Below, piece after piece: positions 1-5,976 of a stretch of DNA of 8,732 nt. The number at the start of each line of letters is the position of its first letter. The stretch's first letter is position 1. The position numbers and the translations under genes are program-made. The notes below the pieces were generated by a model. It was not told the origin of the DNA, made no database searches, and saw only the letters and a program-made list of their open reading frames with translations. This stretch comes from Thiohalobacter sp. Its GTDB lineage: Bacteria > Pseudomonadota > Gammaproteobacteria > Thiohalobacterales > Thiohalobacteraceae. The stretch covers positions 1 to 8,732 of the forward strand of contig JALVEM010000356.1 of the NCBI GenBank assembly GCA_027030825.1, written 5' to 3'.

Positions 1-1
1 C

Positions 2-1756
2 GGGCGGGAGGCGGCGACGACCCTGCTGGTGATGATGGCGGCGCTGAAGTTTCTCGAGCTCGAGCGCCGTCGCGATGCCCAGGTGCTCGTATTCGTGGGA
101 TTCTTTCTGCTCGCCGCCGCGTTCCTCGAGAGTCGGTCGCTGGCCATGGGACTCTGGCTGCCGGTGGCCTTTACGGCCCTCGTCGCCGCCTGGCTGAGCC
201 TGGAACAGCCTCCGCAGGTGTGCCGCTGCCGCACATTGCTGCGCCAGTCCGCCTCGCTCGGCCTGCGTGCCCTGCCCGTCGCTCTCGGACTGTTCCTGCT
301 CTTTCCCCGTCTGCCCTCGCCGCTGTGGCAACTGCCGGAATCCGACCCCGGGCATCGCACCGGCCTGAGCGAGCACATGGAACCCGGCGCCATCAGTGAA
401 CTGGCCCTGTCGACGGAACCCGTGGCGCGGATCCGCTTTCCCGACGGCATGCCGCCGGCGCCGTTGCGCTACTTCCGGGGCCCGGTACTGGAACTGACCG
501 ACGGTGCGCGCTGGGAGCGGGTCAGGAAGGCGCGGTCCGAAACCCGGAGGCCCGAGACACGCACCGTGACGGCCGGGCCGAGCTACCGGCAGGAGATTCT
601 GCTCGAAGCCCAGCCGGGCTCGCGCATCCTGCCGGCCATGGAACTGCCGACGGCCCCGCCACCGGGCGCCCGGCTGGAGGCCGACCTCACCCTGACGGCC
701 GAGCGGGAACTGGACCAGCCCCGGCTCTACCGGGTCGTCTCGCAGCCGGAGGCGCGCATCGTGCGCCTGTCGGAAACCGATCGTCTGCTCAACCTGCTGG
801 TGCCCGAGCGCATCGGCGAGCGGGTGCGTCGTCTCGCCCGGCGCTTCCGGGACGGCGCCACGCAGCCGCGGCAGATCATCGAGGCGGCGCTTGCCTATTT
901 CCGCCGCGAACCCTTCCACTACACGCTCAGGCCGCCGCGACTCGACGACCGGCGCGATCCGGTGGCCGCCTTTCTGTTCGAGACCCGCCGCGGCTTCTGC
1001 GAGCATTACGCCTCGGCCTTCGCCATCCTGATGCGCATCGCGGGCCTGCCGGCCCGGGTCGTCACCGGCTATCAGGGCGGCGAAGTGAATCCGCTGGGCA
1101 ACCATCTGGTGCTGCGTCGTGCCGACGCCCATGCCTGGACCGAGGTCTGGATCGAAGGCGAGGGCTGGATTCGGGTGGACCCGACCGCGGCCGTGGCCCC
1201 GGAGCGCATCGAGCAGCCGCTGGACCCGCAGGGCCTGTTCGACGATCGCGTGCGTTTCGTGGCCGACTCGGACGAACCGCTGGGCCGGCTGATCGCCCGG
1301 CTGCGCGCGGGCTGGGACCTGATGGATGCGACCTGGACGCGGGCGGTGGCAGGTTTCGACCGCCACCGGCAGCTCGATCTGCTGGGCCGCTTCGGCCTTG
1401 CGGGGCTCACCTGGCAGCTGCTGGCCACCCTGGCCGTGATGCTGCTCGTCCCGCTGGTCGGCCTGCTGGCCATCTTCCTGGTCCGGCGCTGGCGCAGGGA
1501 ACGGCCGGATCCCGCCGTCGTGCTCTACGAGCGCTTCCGGCACCTCTGTCGCAGGCGGGGACTGGCCACGCCCGCCAACGAGGGGCCCTGCGAACTGCTC
1601 CACAGGCTGGCCCGGGAACGCCCGGAGATGTTTCCCGAGGCCGATCGCTTCATCCGGGACTACGTCCTGCTCCGTTACGGCCGGGCGGAAAGTCACGCCA
1701 TGCCGATCATCCTGAGCCGCATGCAGGATACCCTTCGCAATCTCGAGACCCGCTGA
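2..1756 (+). CDS. tgpA: TgpA-family membrane transglutaminase, 5' end cut by window edge
   Basis: This is an inner-membrane protein with a periplasmic transglutaminase-like domain; family members are cysteine-type enzymes whose natural substrate is unclear. The frame is open from base 2, and the residues before the first ATG (base 29) already fit the conserved family N-terminus (GREA...LKFLELERRRD), so the true start lies upstream. Numbering from base 29: hydrophobic segments at about 19-33, 38-56 and 77-92, then the FPRLPSPLW motif. The transglutaminase core carries the catalytic triad Cys324 (GFCEHYASAF), His368 (ADAHAWTEVW) and Asp384 (RVDPTAAV). A further membrane helix (about 459-485) precedes a cytoplasmic C-terminal DUF4129-like tail. 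Such genes commonly follow a MoxR ATPase and a DUF58 gene, which would lie off the left edge (inference). It converges on mnmE with a 29-bp gap. The family call is firm; the symbol is by resemblance to the Pseudomonas protein. Confidence 0.9.
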   Translation, partial: GREAATTLLVMMAALKFLELERRRDAQVLVFVGFFLLAAAFLESRSLAMGLWLPVAFTALVAAWLSLEQPPQVCRCRTLLRQSASLGLRALPVALGLFLLFPRLPSPLWQLPESDPGHRTGLSEHMEPGAISELALSTEPVARIRFPDGMPPAPLRYFRGPVLELTDGARWERVRKARSETRRPETRTVTAGPSYRQEILLEAQPGSRILPAMELPTAPPPGARLEADLTLTAERELDQPRLYRVVSQPEARIVRLSETDRLLNLLVPERIGERVRRLARRFRDGATQPRQIIEAALAYFRREPFHYTLRPPRLDDRRDPVAAFLFETRRGFCEHYASAFAILMRIAGLPARVVTGYQGGEVNPLGNHLVLRRADAHAWTEVWIEGEGWIRVDPTAAVAPERIEQPLDPQGLFDDRVRFVADSDEPLGRLIARLRAGWDLMDATWTRAVAGFDRHRQLDLLGRFGLAGLTWQLLATLAVMLLVPLVGLLAIFLVRRWRRERPDPAVVLYERFRHLCRRRGLATPANEGPCELLHRLARERPEMFPEADRFIRDYVLLRYGRAESHAMPIILSRMQDTLRNLETR

Positions 1757-1758
1757 GA

Positions 1759-1773
1759 TGCGCCTTCGGCGCG
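1759..1773. terminator. Small GC hairpin between convergent genes, possible weak terminator
   Basis: GCGCC-TTC-GGCGC forms a 5-bp perfect stem (1760-1764 with 1768-1772), plus a T-G wobble at the base. It sits in the 29-bp gap between the tgpA stop and the mnmE stop and could act on both strands. Neither strand has a T run after it, so it is not a standard intrinsic terminator. The call rests mainly on position. Confidence 0.25.
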
Positions 1774-1785
1774 ATCGTCAGGCCG

Positions 1786-3129
1786 TTACTTGCCGATGCA
1801 GAAGCTCGAGAAGATGCGGCCCAACAGATCCTCGCTGGTGAATTCGCCGGTGATCTCGCCCAGTGCCTGGTGCGCGAGCCGCAATTCCTCGGCCAGCAGT
1901 TCGCCCGCCCGGTGGGCCCGAAGGGCGGCCACGCCGGCATCGAAATGGTCGCGTGCCCGCCGCAGGGCGTCGAGATGGCGGCGCCGGGCGAGAAAGATCC
2001 CCTCGGTCTCGCCCGGATAGCCGACGCGCTCCCGAAGCCGGCTGCGCAGGGCCTCGATCCCGGCGCCGGTCAGGGCGGAGACGGCCAGGGCATCCGGCTC
2101 GCCCGGCACCGGCCCCGGTTCTCGCCCGGTGCGATCGATCTTGTTGTAGACCCGCAGCACGGTGAGCTCCTGCGGCAGGCTGTCGCGCAGGGCCTGCTCG
2201 CGCCCCGGGTCGCGATCGGTGTCGTCGATCACCAGCAGGGCGCAATCGGCCCGCTCGAGCTCGGCGCGGGCACGGCGCACGCCTTCGCGTTCGACCGGAT
2301 CCTCGGTGGTGCGCAGGCCGGCGGTGTCCACCAGATGCACCGGCAGGCCGTCGAGGTCGATGGCCTCGCGCAGCAGGTCGCGGGTGGTGCCGGGGATGTC
2401 GGTGACGATGGCCGCCTCGCGCCCGGCCAGGCGATTGAGCAGGCTGGACTTGCCGGCATTCGGCGCGCCGACGATGACCAGGTGCAGCCCCTCGCGCAGC
2501 AGGCTGCCCTGGCGGGCCGCGGCCTGCAGTCGTTCGAAGGCAGCGGTCAGCTCGACGATTCTCGCCTCCACAGCCTCATCGGAAAGGAAGTCGATCTCTT
2601 CCTCGGGAAAATCGATGGCCGCCTCCACGTACATGCGCAGCTCGATCAGCCGTTCCGAGAGCGCCTCGATCGCCTGCGAGAATTCGCCTTCGAGGGAGCG
2701 CAGGGCGGCGCGGGCGGCCGCGCGCGAACCGCTGTCGATCAGGTCCGCGACCGCCTCGGCCTGGGCCAGATCCAGCCTGCCGTTGAGAAAGGCGCGTTCG
2801 GAGAATTCCCCGGGGCGGGCCGGCCGGGCGCCCAGCTCCAGCACCCGTTCGAGCAGCATGTCCATGACCACCGGTCCGCCATGCCCGTGGAGTTCCAGCA
2901 CGTCCTCGCCGGTGAAGGAACGGGGGGCGGGAAAGAAGAGCACCAGCCCCTCGTCGATGACCTCGCCCCGGGCGTCCCTGAAGCGCCGGAACCGGGCCTC
3001 GCGGGGCGGCGGGAGCCCGCCGATCAGGGCCTCGATAATCGCCCGCACGCCGGGCCCGGAGACGCGCACGATGCCCACCCCGCCCCGACCGGGCGGCGTG
3101 GCGACGGCGGCGATGGTGTCCTCATGCAT
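1786..3129 (-). CDS. mnmE: tRNA uridine-5-carboxymethylaminomethyl GTPase MnmE (TrmE)
   Basis: MnmE is a dimeric, potassium-activated GTPase. With MnmG it installs the cmnm5/nm5 group on wobble uridine 34 of certain tRNAs, using a tetrahydrofolate one-carbon unit. The 447 residues match the usual length (454 in E. coli). The N-terminus MHEDTIAAVATPPGRGGVGI is the family's folate-binding start and fixes the ATG at 3129. The G domain is inserted in a helical domain: G1 GAPNAGKSS at 221-229, G2 DIPGTTRD at 244-251, G3 DTAG at 268-271, G4 NKID at 329-332. The protein ends in FCIGK, whose cysteine is the conserved one needed for modification. No strong Shine-Dalgarno is visible upstream. It is the last gene of the rpmH-side cluster but lies 263 bp beyond yidC, past a structured element, so it may have its own promoter (inference). 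Confidence 0.98.
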   Translation of the reverse strand: MHEDTIAAVATPPGRGGVGIVRVSGPGVRAIIEALIGGLPPPREARFRRFRDARGEVIDEGLVLFFPAPRSFTGEDVLELHGHGGPVVMDMLLERVLELGARPARPGEFSERAFLNGRLDLAQAEAVADLIDSGSRAAARAALRSLEGEFSQAIEALSERLIELRMYVEAAIDFPEEEIDFLSDEAVEARIVELTAAFERLQAAARQGSLLREGLHLVIVGAPNAGKSSLLNRLAGREAAIVTDIPGTTRDLLREAIDLDGLPVHLVDTAGLRTTEDPVEREGVRRARAELERADCALLVIDDTDRDPGREQALRDSLPQELTVLRVYNKIDRTGREPGPVPGEPDALAVSALTGAGIEALRSRLRERVGYPGETEGIFLARRRHLDALRRARDHFDAGVAALRAHRAGELLAEELRLAHQALGEITGEFTSEDLLGRIFSSFCIGK

Positions 3130-3178
3130 GGTCGAACCGCCCGTCGGGTTTCAGAAGCGTTCCGAGGGAAGTGGCTGA

Positions 3179-3352
3179 CATGCCCGCCTGATCGCCGACT
3201 CGGTGCAGCCGAGCATCGCAGCGAAGGCGCGGTAAAGCGAGAGGCTGTCTGAGCCTCGCGTGAGCGAGGCGAGTTCCGCGAGCGCGCGCCTTCGCGAGAA
3301 GCGCAGGGTACCCGCGCAGCGGGCAAGCCGCCGGAGGCGGATGGCGGGCATG
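3179..3352. repeat. Structured GC-rich intergenic element with 10-bp terminal inverted repeats
   Basis: The yidC-mnmE gap holds nested inverted repeats that can all form together. The outer arms CATGCCCGCC (3179-3188) and GGCGGGCATG (3343-3352) are perfect complements. Inside are a 5-bp hairpin at 3199-3213 and an 11-bp perfect arm pair (3221-3231 with 3285-3295). That pair encloses a 7-bp hairpin GCCTCGC-GTGA-GCGAGGC at 3253-3270. Two 5-bp hairpins follow at 3311-3323 and 3328-3340. No convincing protein is encoded; the open minus-strand frames crossing it look fortuitous. From memory it resembles the dispersed GC-rich intergenic repeats of high-GC gammaproteobacteria, which are often mis-annotated as small arginine/serine-rich ORFs; this is unverified. 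I see no clear target-site duplication. It could be a REP/MITE-like element or a structured RNA segment of the operon transcript. Confidence 0.65.
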
Positions 3353-3392
3353 CCTGGCACTTCCGCTTGCAACCATGAAAGATTGGAACGGC

Positions 3393-5045
3393 TCAGGCCT
3401 GCTCCACCTGCCGCACGATCCACCATTGCTGGATGATCGAGAGCACGTTGTTGGTGAGCCAGTAGAGCACCAGCCCCGAAGGGAAGAAGGCGAACATGAC
3501 CGTGAGCGCAAAGGGCATGATCATGAACATCTTCTGCTGCAGGGGATCGATCGGCTGGGGATTGAGCTTCTGCTGCACGTACATCGAGACGCCGTAGAGC
3601 ACCGGCAGCACGAAATAGGGATCCCTGGTGGAGAGGTCCTTGATCCACAGAATCCAGGGCGACTGGCGCAGCTCCACGCTCTCGAGCAGCACCCAGTAGA
3701 GGGCGATGAACACCGGGATCTGGATCAGGATGGGCAGGCACCCGCCCAGCGGATTGATCTTCTCCTTGCGATAGAGCTCCATCATCGCCTGCTGGAGCTT
3801 CTGCTTGTCGTCCTTGTAACGCTCCTGCAGGGCCTTGAGCCGCGGCGCCAGCTTTCGCATCTGGGCCATGGAACGATAGCTCATCTCCGAGGGCTTGTAG
3901 AACAGGAGCTTGATCAGCAGGGTGAGAATGACGATCGACCAGCCCCAGTTGCCGACCAGGGCATGGATCTTCTCCAGCAGCCAGAAGATGGGCTTGGCCA
4001 GAATGGTGAGATAACCGTAGTCGACGGTGAGTTCCAGCCCTTCGGCGACCTGCTCCAGCTGATGCTGCAGCTTGGGGCCCACGAACACGCGGCTGTGAAA
4101 GACGGTCTTCTCGCCCGGCGCCAGTTTGACGGTCGGCCCGACCAGTCCCAGCACATAGAGATTGTTGCCCAGGCCCTTGCTGTAATAGTGATTCAGCTCA
4201 CCCCGGTCCGGAATCCAGGCGGCCAGGAAATAGTGCTGGATGAAGGCTGCCCAGCCGTCCCTGATGTCACGCGACAGCGGCTCCTCGGCCAGCTCGTCGA
4301 ATGGCAGCTTCTGGTACTTGTCCTCGGGGCTGTAGAGGACGCCCCCGGTATAGGTGTAGATACCGAAACTCTGTTTCTTGAACCTGGTGATGTCGGAACG
4401 CTTGAGCTGCCGGTACTGGCGTCCGACCCAGGTTTCGTTCCAGCCGTTGCGCACCTCGTGCTCCACGTCGATCACGTACAGACCACGGTGGAAGGTGTAG
4501 CGCTTGATCACCTCGACGCCCTCGGGACTCTTCCAGCGGATGGCCACCGTCAGGGTGTCGCTGTCGGGCGCCATCTCGTAATGCAGCCGGTCGGCTTCGT
4601 AACGCACATGGTGCGTGGCCTCGGTCCCGTTGCTGCGCAGGCCGGACTGGGCGATGAAGACGTCCGGCGGGACGGGATTGAGCAGGCGCACCGGATGATC
4701 GGGCTCGTCCAGCGAGACCGGATACTTCGGCAGATCCGCAAGACGCAGGTCGCCGCCCTTGAGATCGATCTCCAGCCGGTAGATGTCCGTCTCCACGGTC
4801 ACGGCGGGCGTGGTGACCCTGGTCTCGGGGAGCGCCTCCCCCGTGGCCGCGGGCGCGGAGGCGACCGGCTCCGCCGGCGCGCCTTCCGGAACATCGGCCG
4901 CCGGTGCCTGACCGGCTGTCCTGGCCGTGTCGGCGCCCGCAATCTCGGGAGCGGGCCCCCGCCCGTAGTCCTGCTGCCAGGCCTCCCACAGGAGCAGGGT
5001 GACGAAGGCGAGCGAAACGAACAGAAGCAGGCGGACGTTCAGCAT
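3393..5045 (-). CDS. yidC: Membrane protein insertase YidC (Oxa1 family)
   Basis: YidC inserts and folds inner-membrane proteins, alone or with SecYEG. The 550 residues match the Gram-negative form (548 in E. coli). The order is: an N-terminal membrane anchor (MLNVRLLLFVSLAFVTLLLW), an Ala/Pro-rich linker, the large periplasmic beta domain, then the conserved five-helix-type core from about residue 345. The core shows the positively charged cytoplasmic loop with KEKINPLGGCLP, then LLESVELRQSPW and FPSGLVLYWLTNN. The groove position matching E. coli Arg366 is Lys379 (LTLLIKLLFYK), which keeps the positive charge. The ATG at 5045 is chosen because the signal-anchor starts there; the longer open frame upstream is yidD/rnpA antiphase. 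The start overlaps the yidD stop in ATGCTGA, suggesting translational coupling. A GGAAAG tract lies about 9 bases before the start. Confidence 0.98.
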   Translation of the reverse strand: MLNVRLLLFVSLAFVTLLLWEAWQQDYGRGPAPEIAGADTARTAGQAPAADVPEGAPAEPVASAPAATGEALPETRVTTPAVTVETDIYRLEIDLKGGDLRLADLPKYPVSLDEPDHPVRLLNPVPPDVFIAQSGLRSNGTEATHHVRYEADRLHYEMAPDSDTLTVAIRWKSPEGVEVIKRYTFHRGLYVIDVEHEVRNGWNETWVGRQYRQLKRSDITRFKKQSFGIYTYTGGVLYSPEDKYQKLPFDELAEEPLSRDIRDGWAAFIQHYFLAAWIPDRGELNHYYSKGLGNNLYVLGLVGPTVKLAPGEKTVFHSRVFVGPKLQHQLEQVAEGLELTVDYGYLTILAKPIFWLLEKIHALVGNWGWSIVILTLLIKLLFYKPSEMSYRSMAQMRKLAPRLKALQERYKDDKQKLQQAMMELYRKEKINPLGGCLPILIQIPVFIALYWVLLESVELRQSPWILWIKDLSTRDPYFVLPVLYGVSMYVQQKLNPQPIDPLQQKMFMIMPFALTVMFAFFPSGLVLYWLTNNVLSIIQQWWIVRQVEQA

Positions 5046-5275
5046 GGGCGTCGCTTTCCGCAATGATCGGGGACGGGGTCCTCGCCCCCGGGATGCCACG
5101 GGTGGCAACGCAGGATACGCAACAGCGCCAGCCATCCGCCCCGCAGGACACCGAAGCGCTCGATGGCCTCCGCCGCATAGCACGAACAGGTGGGATGGAA
5201 CCGGCAACTGGGTCCGAGCAGGGGCGAGACCAGCCTCTGGTAACCCTGTATCAGTGTGACGAAGAGTCTGCGCAT
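5039..5275 (-). CDS. yidD: Membrane protein insertion efficiency factor YidD
   Basis: This small membrane-associated protein assists YidC-dependent insertion in E. coli. The 78 residues carry the whole family signature: YQRLVSPLLGPSCRFHPTCS near the start, conserved cysteines at 24, 30 and 57, and CHPWHPGGEDPVP at 57-69. The N-terminal MRRLFVTLIQGYQRL is amphipathic, as expected for membrane attachment. The ATG at 5275 gives the usual family start; the longer frame upstream lies over rnpA and is not homologous. The gene overlaps the 3' end of rnpA by 25 bases and the start of yidC by 7, so translation is probably coupled across all three. Two extra cysteines (72, 78) lie in the variable C-terminal tail. 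Confidence 0.96.
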   Translation of the reverse strand: MRRLFVTLIQGYQRLVSPLLGPSCRFHPTCSCYAAEAIERFGVLRGGWLALLRILRCHPWHPGGEDPVPDHCGKRRPC

Positions 5276-5640
5276 TCCAGTTGTCCGGCCAGCCGTTCCC
5301 AATGCCCGAGCAGGCGCCGCTCCAGGGTCCGATAGTCCAGCTCCGCCGCACCGGGTCGGGCCACCACCACGATGTCCATGGCCGGCAGGCGATGCCGGTG
5401 GTGTCGAAACACCTCCCTGATTCGCCTCCTGAGTCGGTTGCGCACCACGGCCTTCTTCGACACCTTGCGCGAGACGGCCATGCCCAGCCTCGGATGCGTG
5501 AGCCCGTTGGGCAGCGCCAGCACCGTCATGTCCCGATCCGATGAACGCCTGCCCCTGGCGAAGACGCGCCGGAAGTCGGCCGGGCGCTGCAGCCGGTGAT
5601 GGGGCCGGAATGCCCGGGAACCCTCGGCCAACTCGGCCAA
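5251..5640 (-). CDS. rnpA: Ribonuclease P protein component RnpA, probable TTG start
   Basis: RnpA is the protein subunit of RNase P, which with the catalytic RNA trims tRNA 5' leaders. Numbering from the chosen start (129 residues), the family features are all present: RLQRPADFRRVF (16-27), HPRLGMAVSRKVSKKAVVRNR with the RNR motif at 67-69, LRRRIREVFR, and LPAMDIVVVARPG. There is no ATG or GTG in a sensible place: in-frame ATGs lie either in the rpmH region or inside the fold (Met38). Two in-frame TTG codons, at 5640 and 5631, sit in a tandem 9-bp repeat. I chose the first, which leaves 14 bases after the rpmH stop; the second gives 126 residues. Neither has a good Shine-Dalgarno. The gene is complete and overlaps yidD by 25 bases. 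Identity is firm; the exact start is not. Confidence 0.93.
   Translation of the reverse strand: MAELAEGSRAFRPHHRLQRPADFRRVFARGRRSSDRDMTVLALPNGLTHPRLGMAVSRKVSKKAVVRNRLRRRIREVFRHHRHRLPAMDIVVVARPGAAELDYRTLERRLLGHWERLAGQLECADSSSH
5623..5640 (-). repeat. Tandem 9-bp repeat carrying both candidate rnpA start codons
   Basis: On the minus strand TTGGCCGAG occurs twice back to back (5640-5632 and 5631-5623). Each copy begins with an in-frame TTG, so the duplication adds Leu-Ala-Glu to the possible RnpA N-terminus without shifting frame. Confidence 0.8.
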
Positions 5641-5654
5641 TGAGGAAGGAGTGA

Positions 5655-5789
5655 TCAGACGGCGAGTCGGGCACGGCCCTTGGCGCGACGGCGCTTGAGC
5701 ACCAGACGCCCGTTCTTGGTCGCCATGCGGGCCCGGAATCCATGTGTGCGCTTGCGCTTGAGATTGCTGGGCTGGAATGTGCGTTTCAT
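5655..5789 (-). CDS. rpmH: Large ribosomal subunit protein bL34
   Basis: bL34 is a very basic ribosomal protein of the 50S subunit. Its 44 residues match the family almost throughout: MKRTFQPSNLKRKRTHGFRA at the start, then RMATKNGRLVLKRRRAKGRA and a short LAV tail (the E. coli protein has 46). The ATG at 5789 is fixed by the universal MKRTFQPS start; the frame extends further upstream but is not homologous. It is the first gene of the leftward cluster, transcribed from the promoter at 5852-5881 with a leader of roughly 56 bases. That leader contains a 15-bp palindrome. rnpA follows after a short gap, the usual pairing of ribosomal protein and RNase P protein. Confidence 0.98.
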   Translation of the reverse strand: MKRTFQPSNLKRKRTHGFRARMATKNGRLVLKRRRAKGRARLAV

Positions 5790-5821
5790 GTCGGTCTCGC
5801 TCGCAATGTCCGGTTCGGCCA

Positions 5822-5836
5822 GCCCATGACATGGGC
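5822..5836. promoter_or_regulatory. 15-bp palindrome in the rpmH leader, possible operator
   Basis: GCCCATGACATGGGC is a perfect inverted repeat with 7-base arms around one central base. It lies roughly 10-24 bases downstream of the predicted rpmH transcription start. The one-base centre suits binding of a dimeric regulator better than an RNA hairpin, although an RNA stem of four or five pairs is possible. No known operator is recognised. Confidence 0.4.
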
Positions 5837-5851
5837 GGCAGAGAGCGCGCA

Positions 5852-5881
5852 ATCATACCGGCGGCGGCCGAGGAGCGTCAA
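5852..5881 (-). promoter_or_regulatory. Sigma-70-type promoter for rpmH
   Basis: On the minus strand, -35 TTGACG (5881-5876) and -10 TATGAT (5857-5852) are separated by 18 bases. Each hexamer differs from consensus at one position. The predicted start near 5845 gives a leader of about 56 bases before the rpmH ATG. A strong promoter is expected for this ribosomal-protein cluster. Confidence 0.75.
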
Positions 5882-5896
5882 CCGCCAAAGAAGTGC

Positions 5897-5924
5897 TTGA
5901 CCTTTTCCCGGATGCGGATAACTT
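5897..5924 (+). promoter_or_regulatory. Possible dnaA promoter
   Basis: TTGACC (5897-5902) is a good -35 element. The best -10 candidate after a 16-base spacer is TAACTT (5919-5924), which is weak. The -10 lies inside the palindrome that includes a DnaA-box-like site, an arrangement that fits autorepression by DnaA (inference). Transcription would start about 45 bases before the dnaA TTG. Confidence 0.4.
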
Positions 5925-5929
5925 ATCCG
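5913..5929. promoter_or_regulatory. DnaA-box-like palindrome upstream of dnaA
   Basis: CGGATAACTTATCCG (5915-5929) is a perfect inverted repeat with 7-base arms and one central base. Read on the minus strand, 5921-5913 is TTATCCGCA, one mismatch from the DnaA box TTATCCACA. Read on the plus strand, 5923-5931 is TTATCCGTT, which matches only the first six positions. The site overlaps the candidate dnaA -10 and probably serves DnaA autoregulation or origin function. Confidence 0.5.
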
Positions 5930-5962
5930 TTTCCCCTGTCGGTTCGTGCGGCCCACGCGCTT

Positions 5963-5967
5963 GGAGG
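5963..5967 (+). promoter_or_regulatory. dnaA ribosome-binding site deciding a TTG start
   Basis: GGAGG, within TTGGAGGAAT, lies 9 bases before the TTG at 5977. It is the clearest Shine-Dalgarno in the window and supports TTG rather than the GTG at 5893 as the dnaA start. Confidence 0.8.
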
Positions 5968-5976
5968 AATCTGGCG

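Noticed and set aside
29..31. ATG at 29 as the tgpA start
   Set aside because: Conserved family residues are encoded before it in the same frame, so it is internal.
1870..3252. Long open frame on the plus strand opposite mnmE
   Set aside because: It lies almost wholly antisense to a clear MnmE, has no recognisable domain and is of the kind GC-rich codon bias produces.
3151..3741. Minus-strand frame crossing the structured element and the yidC 3' end
   Set aside because: Half lies in yidC in another frame and half in the inverted-repeat element. Arg/Ala/Ser-rich sequence of this type is the usual false translation of such repeats.
3375..5066. Long open frame (563 codons) on the plus strand opposite yidC
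   Set aside because: Antisense shadow of a well-conserved gene. Its His/Gln/Leu-rich composition reflects complementary codons, not a protein family.
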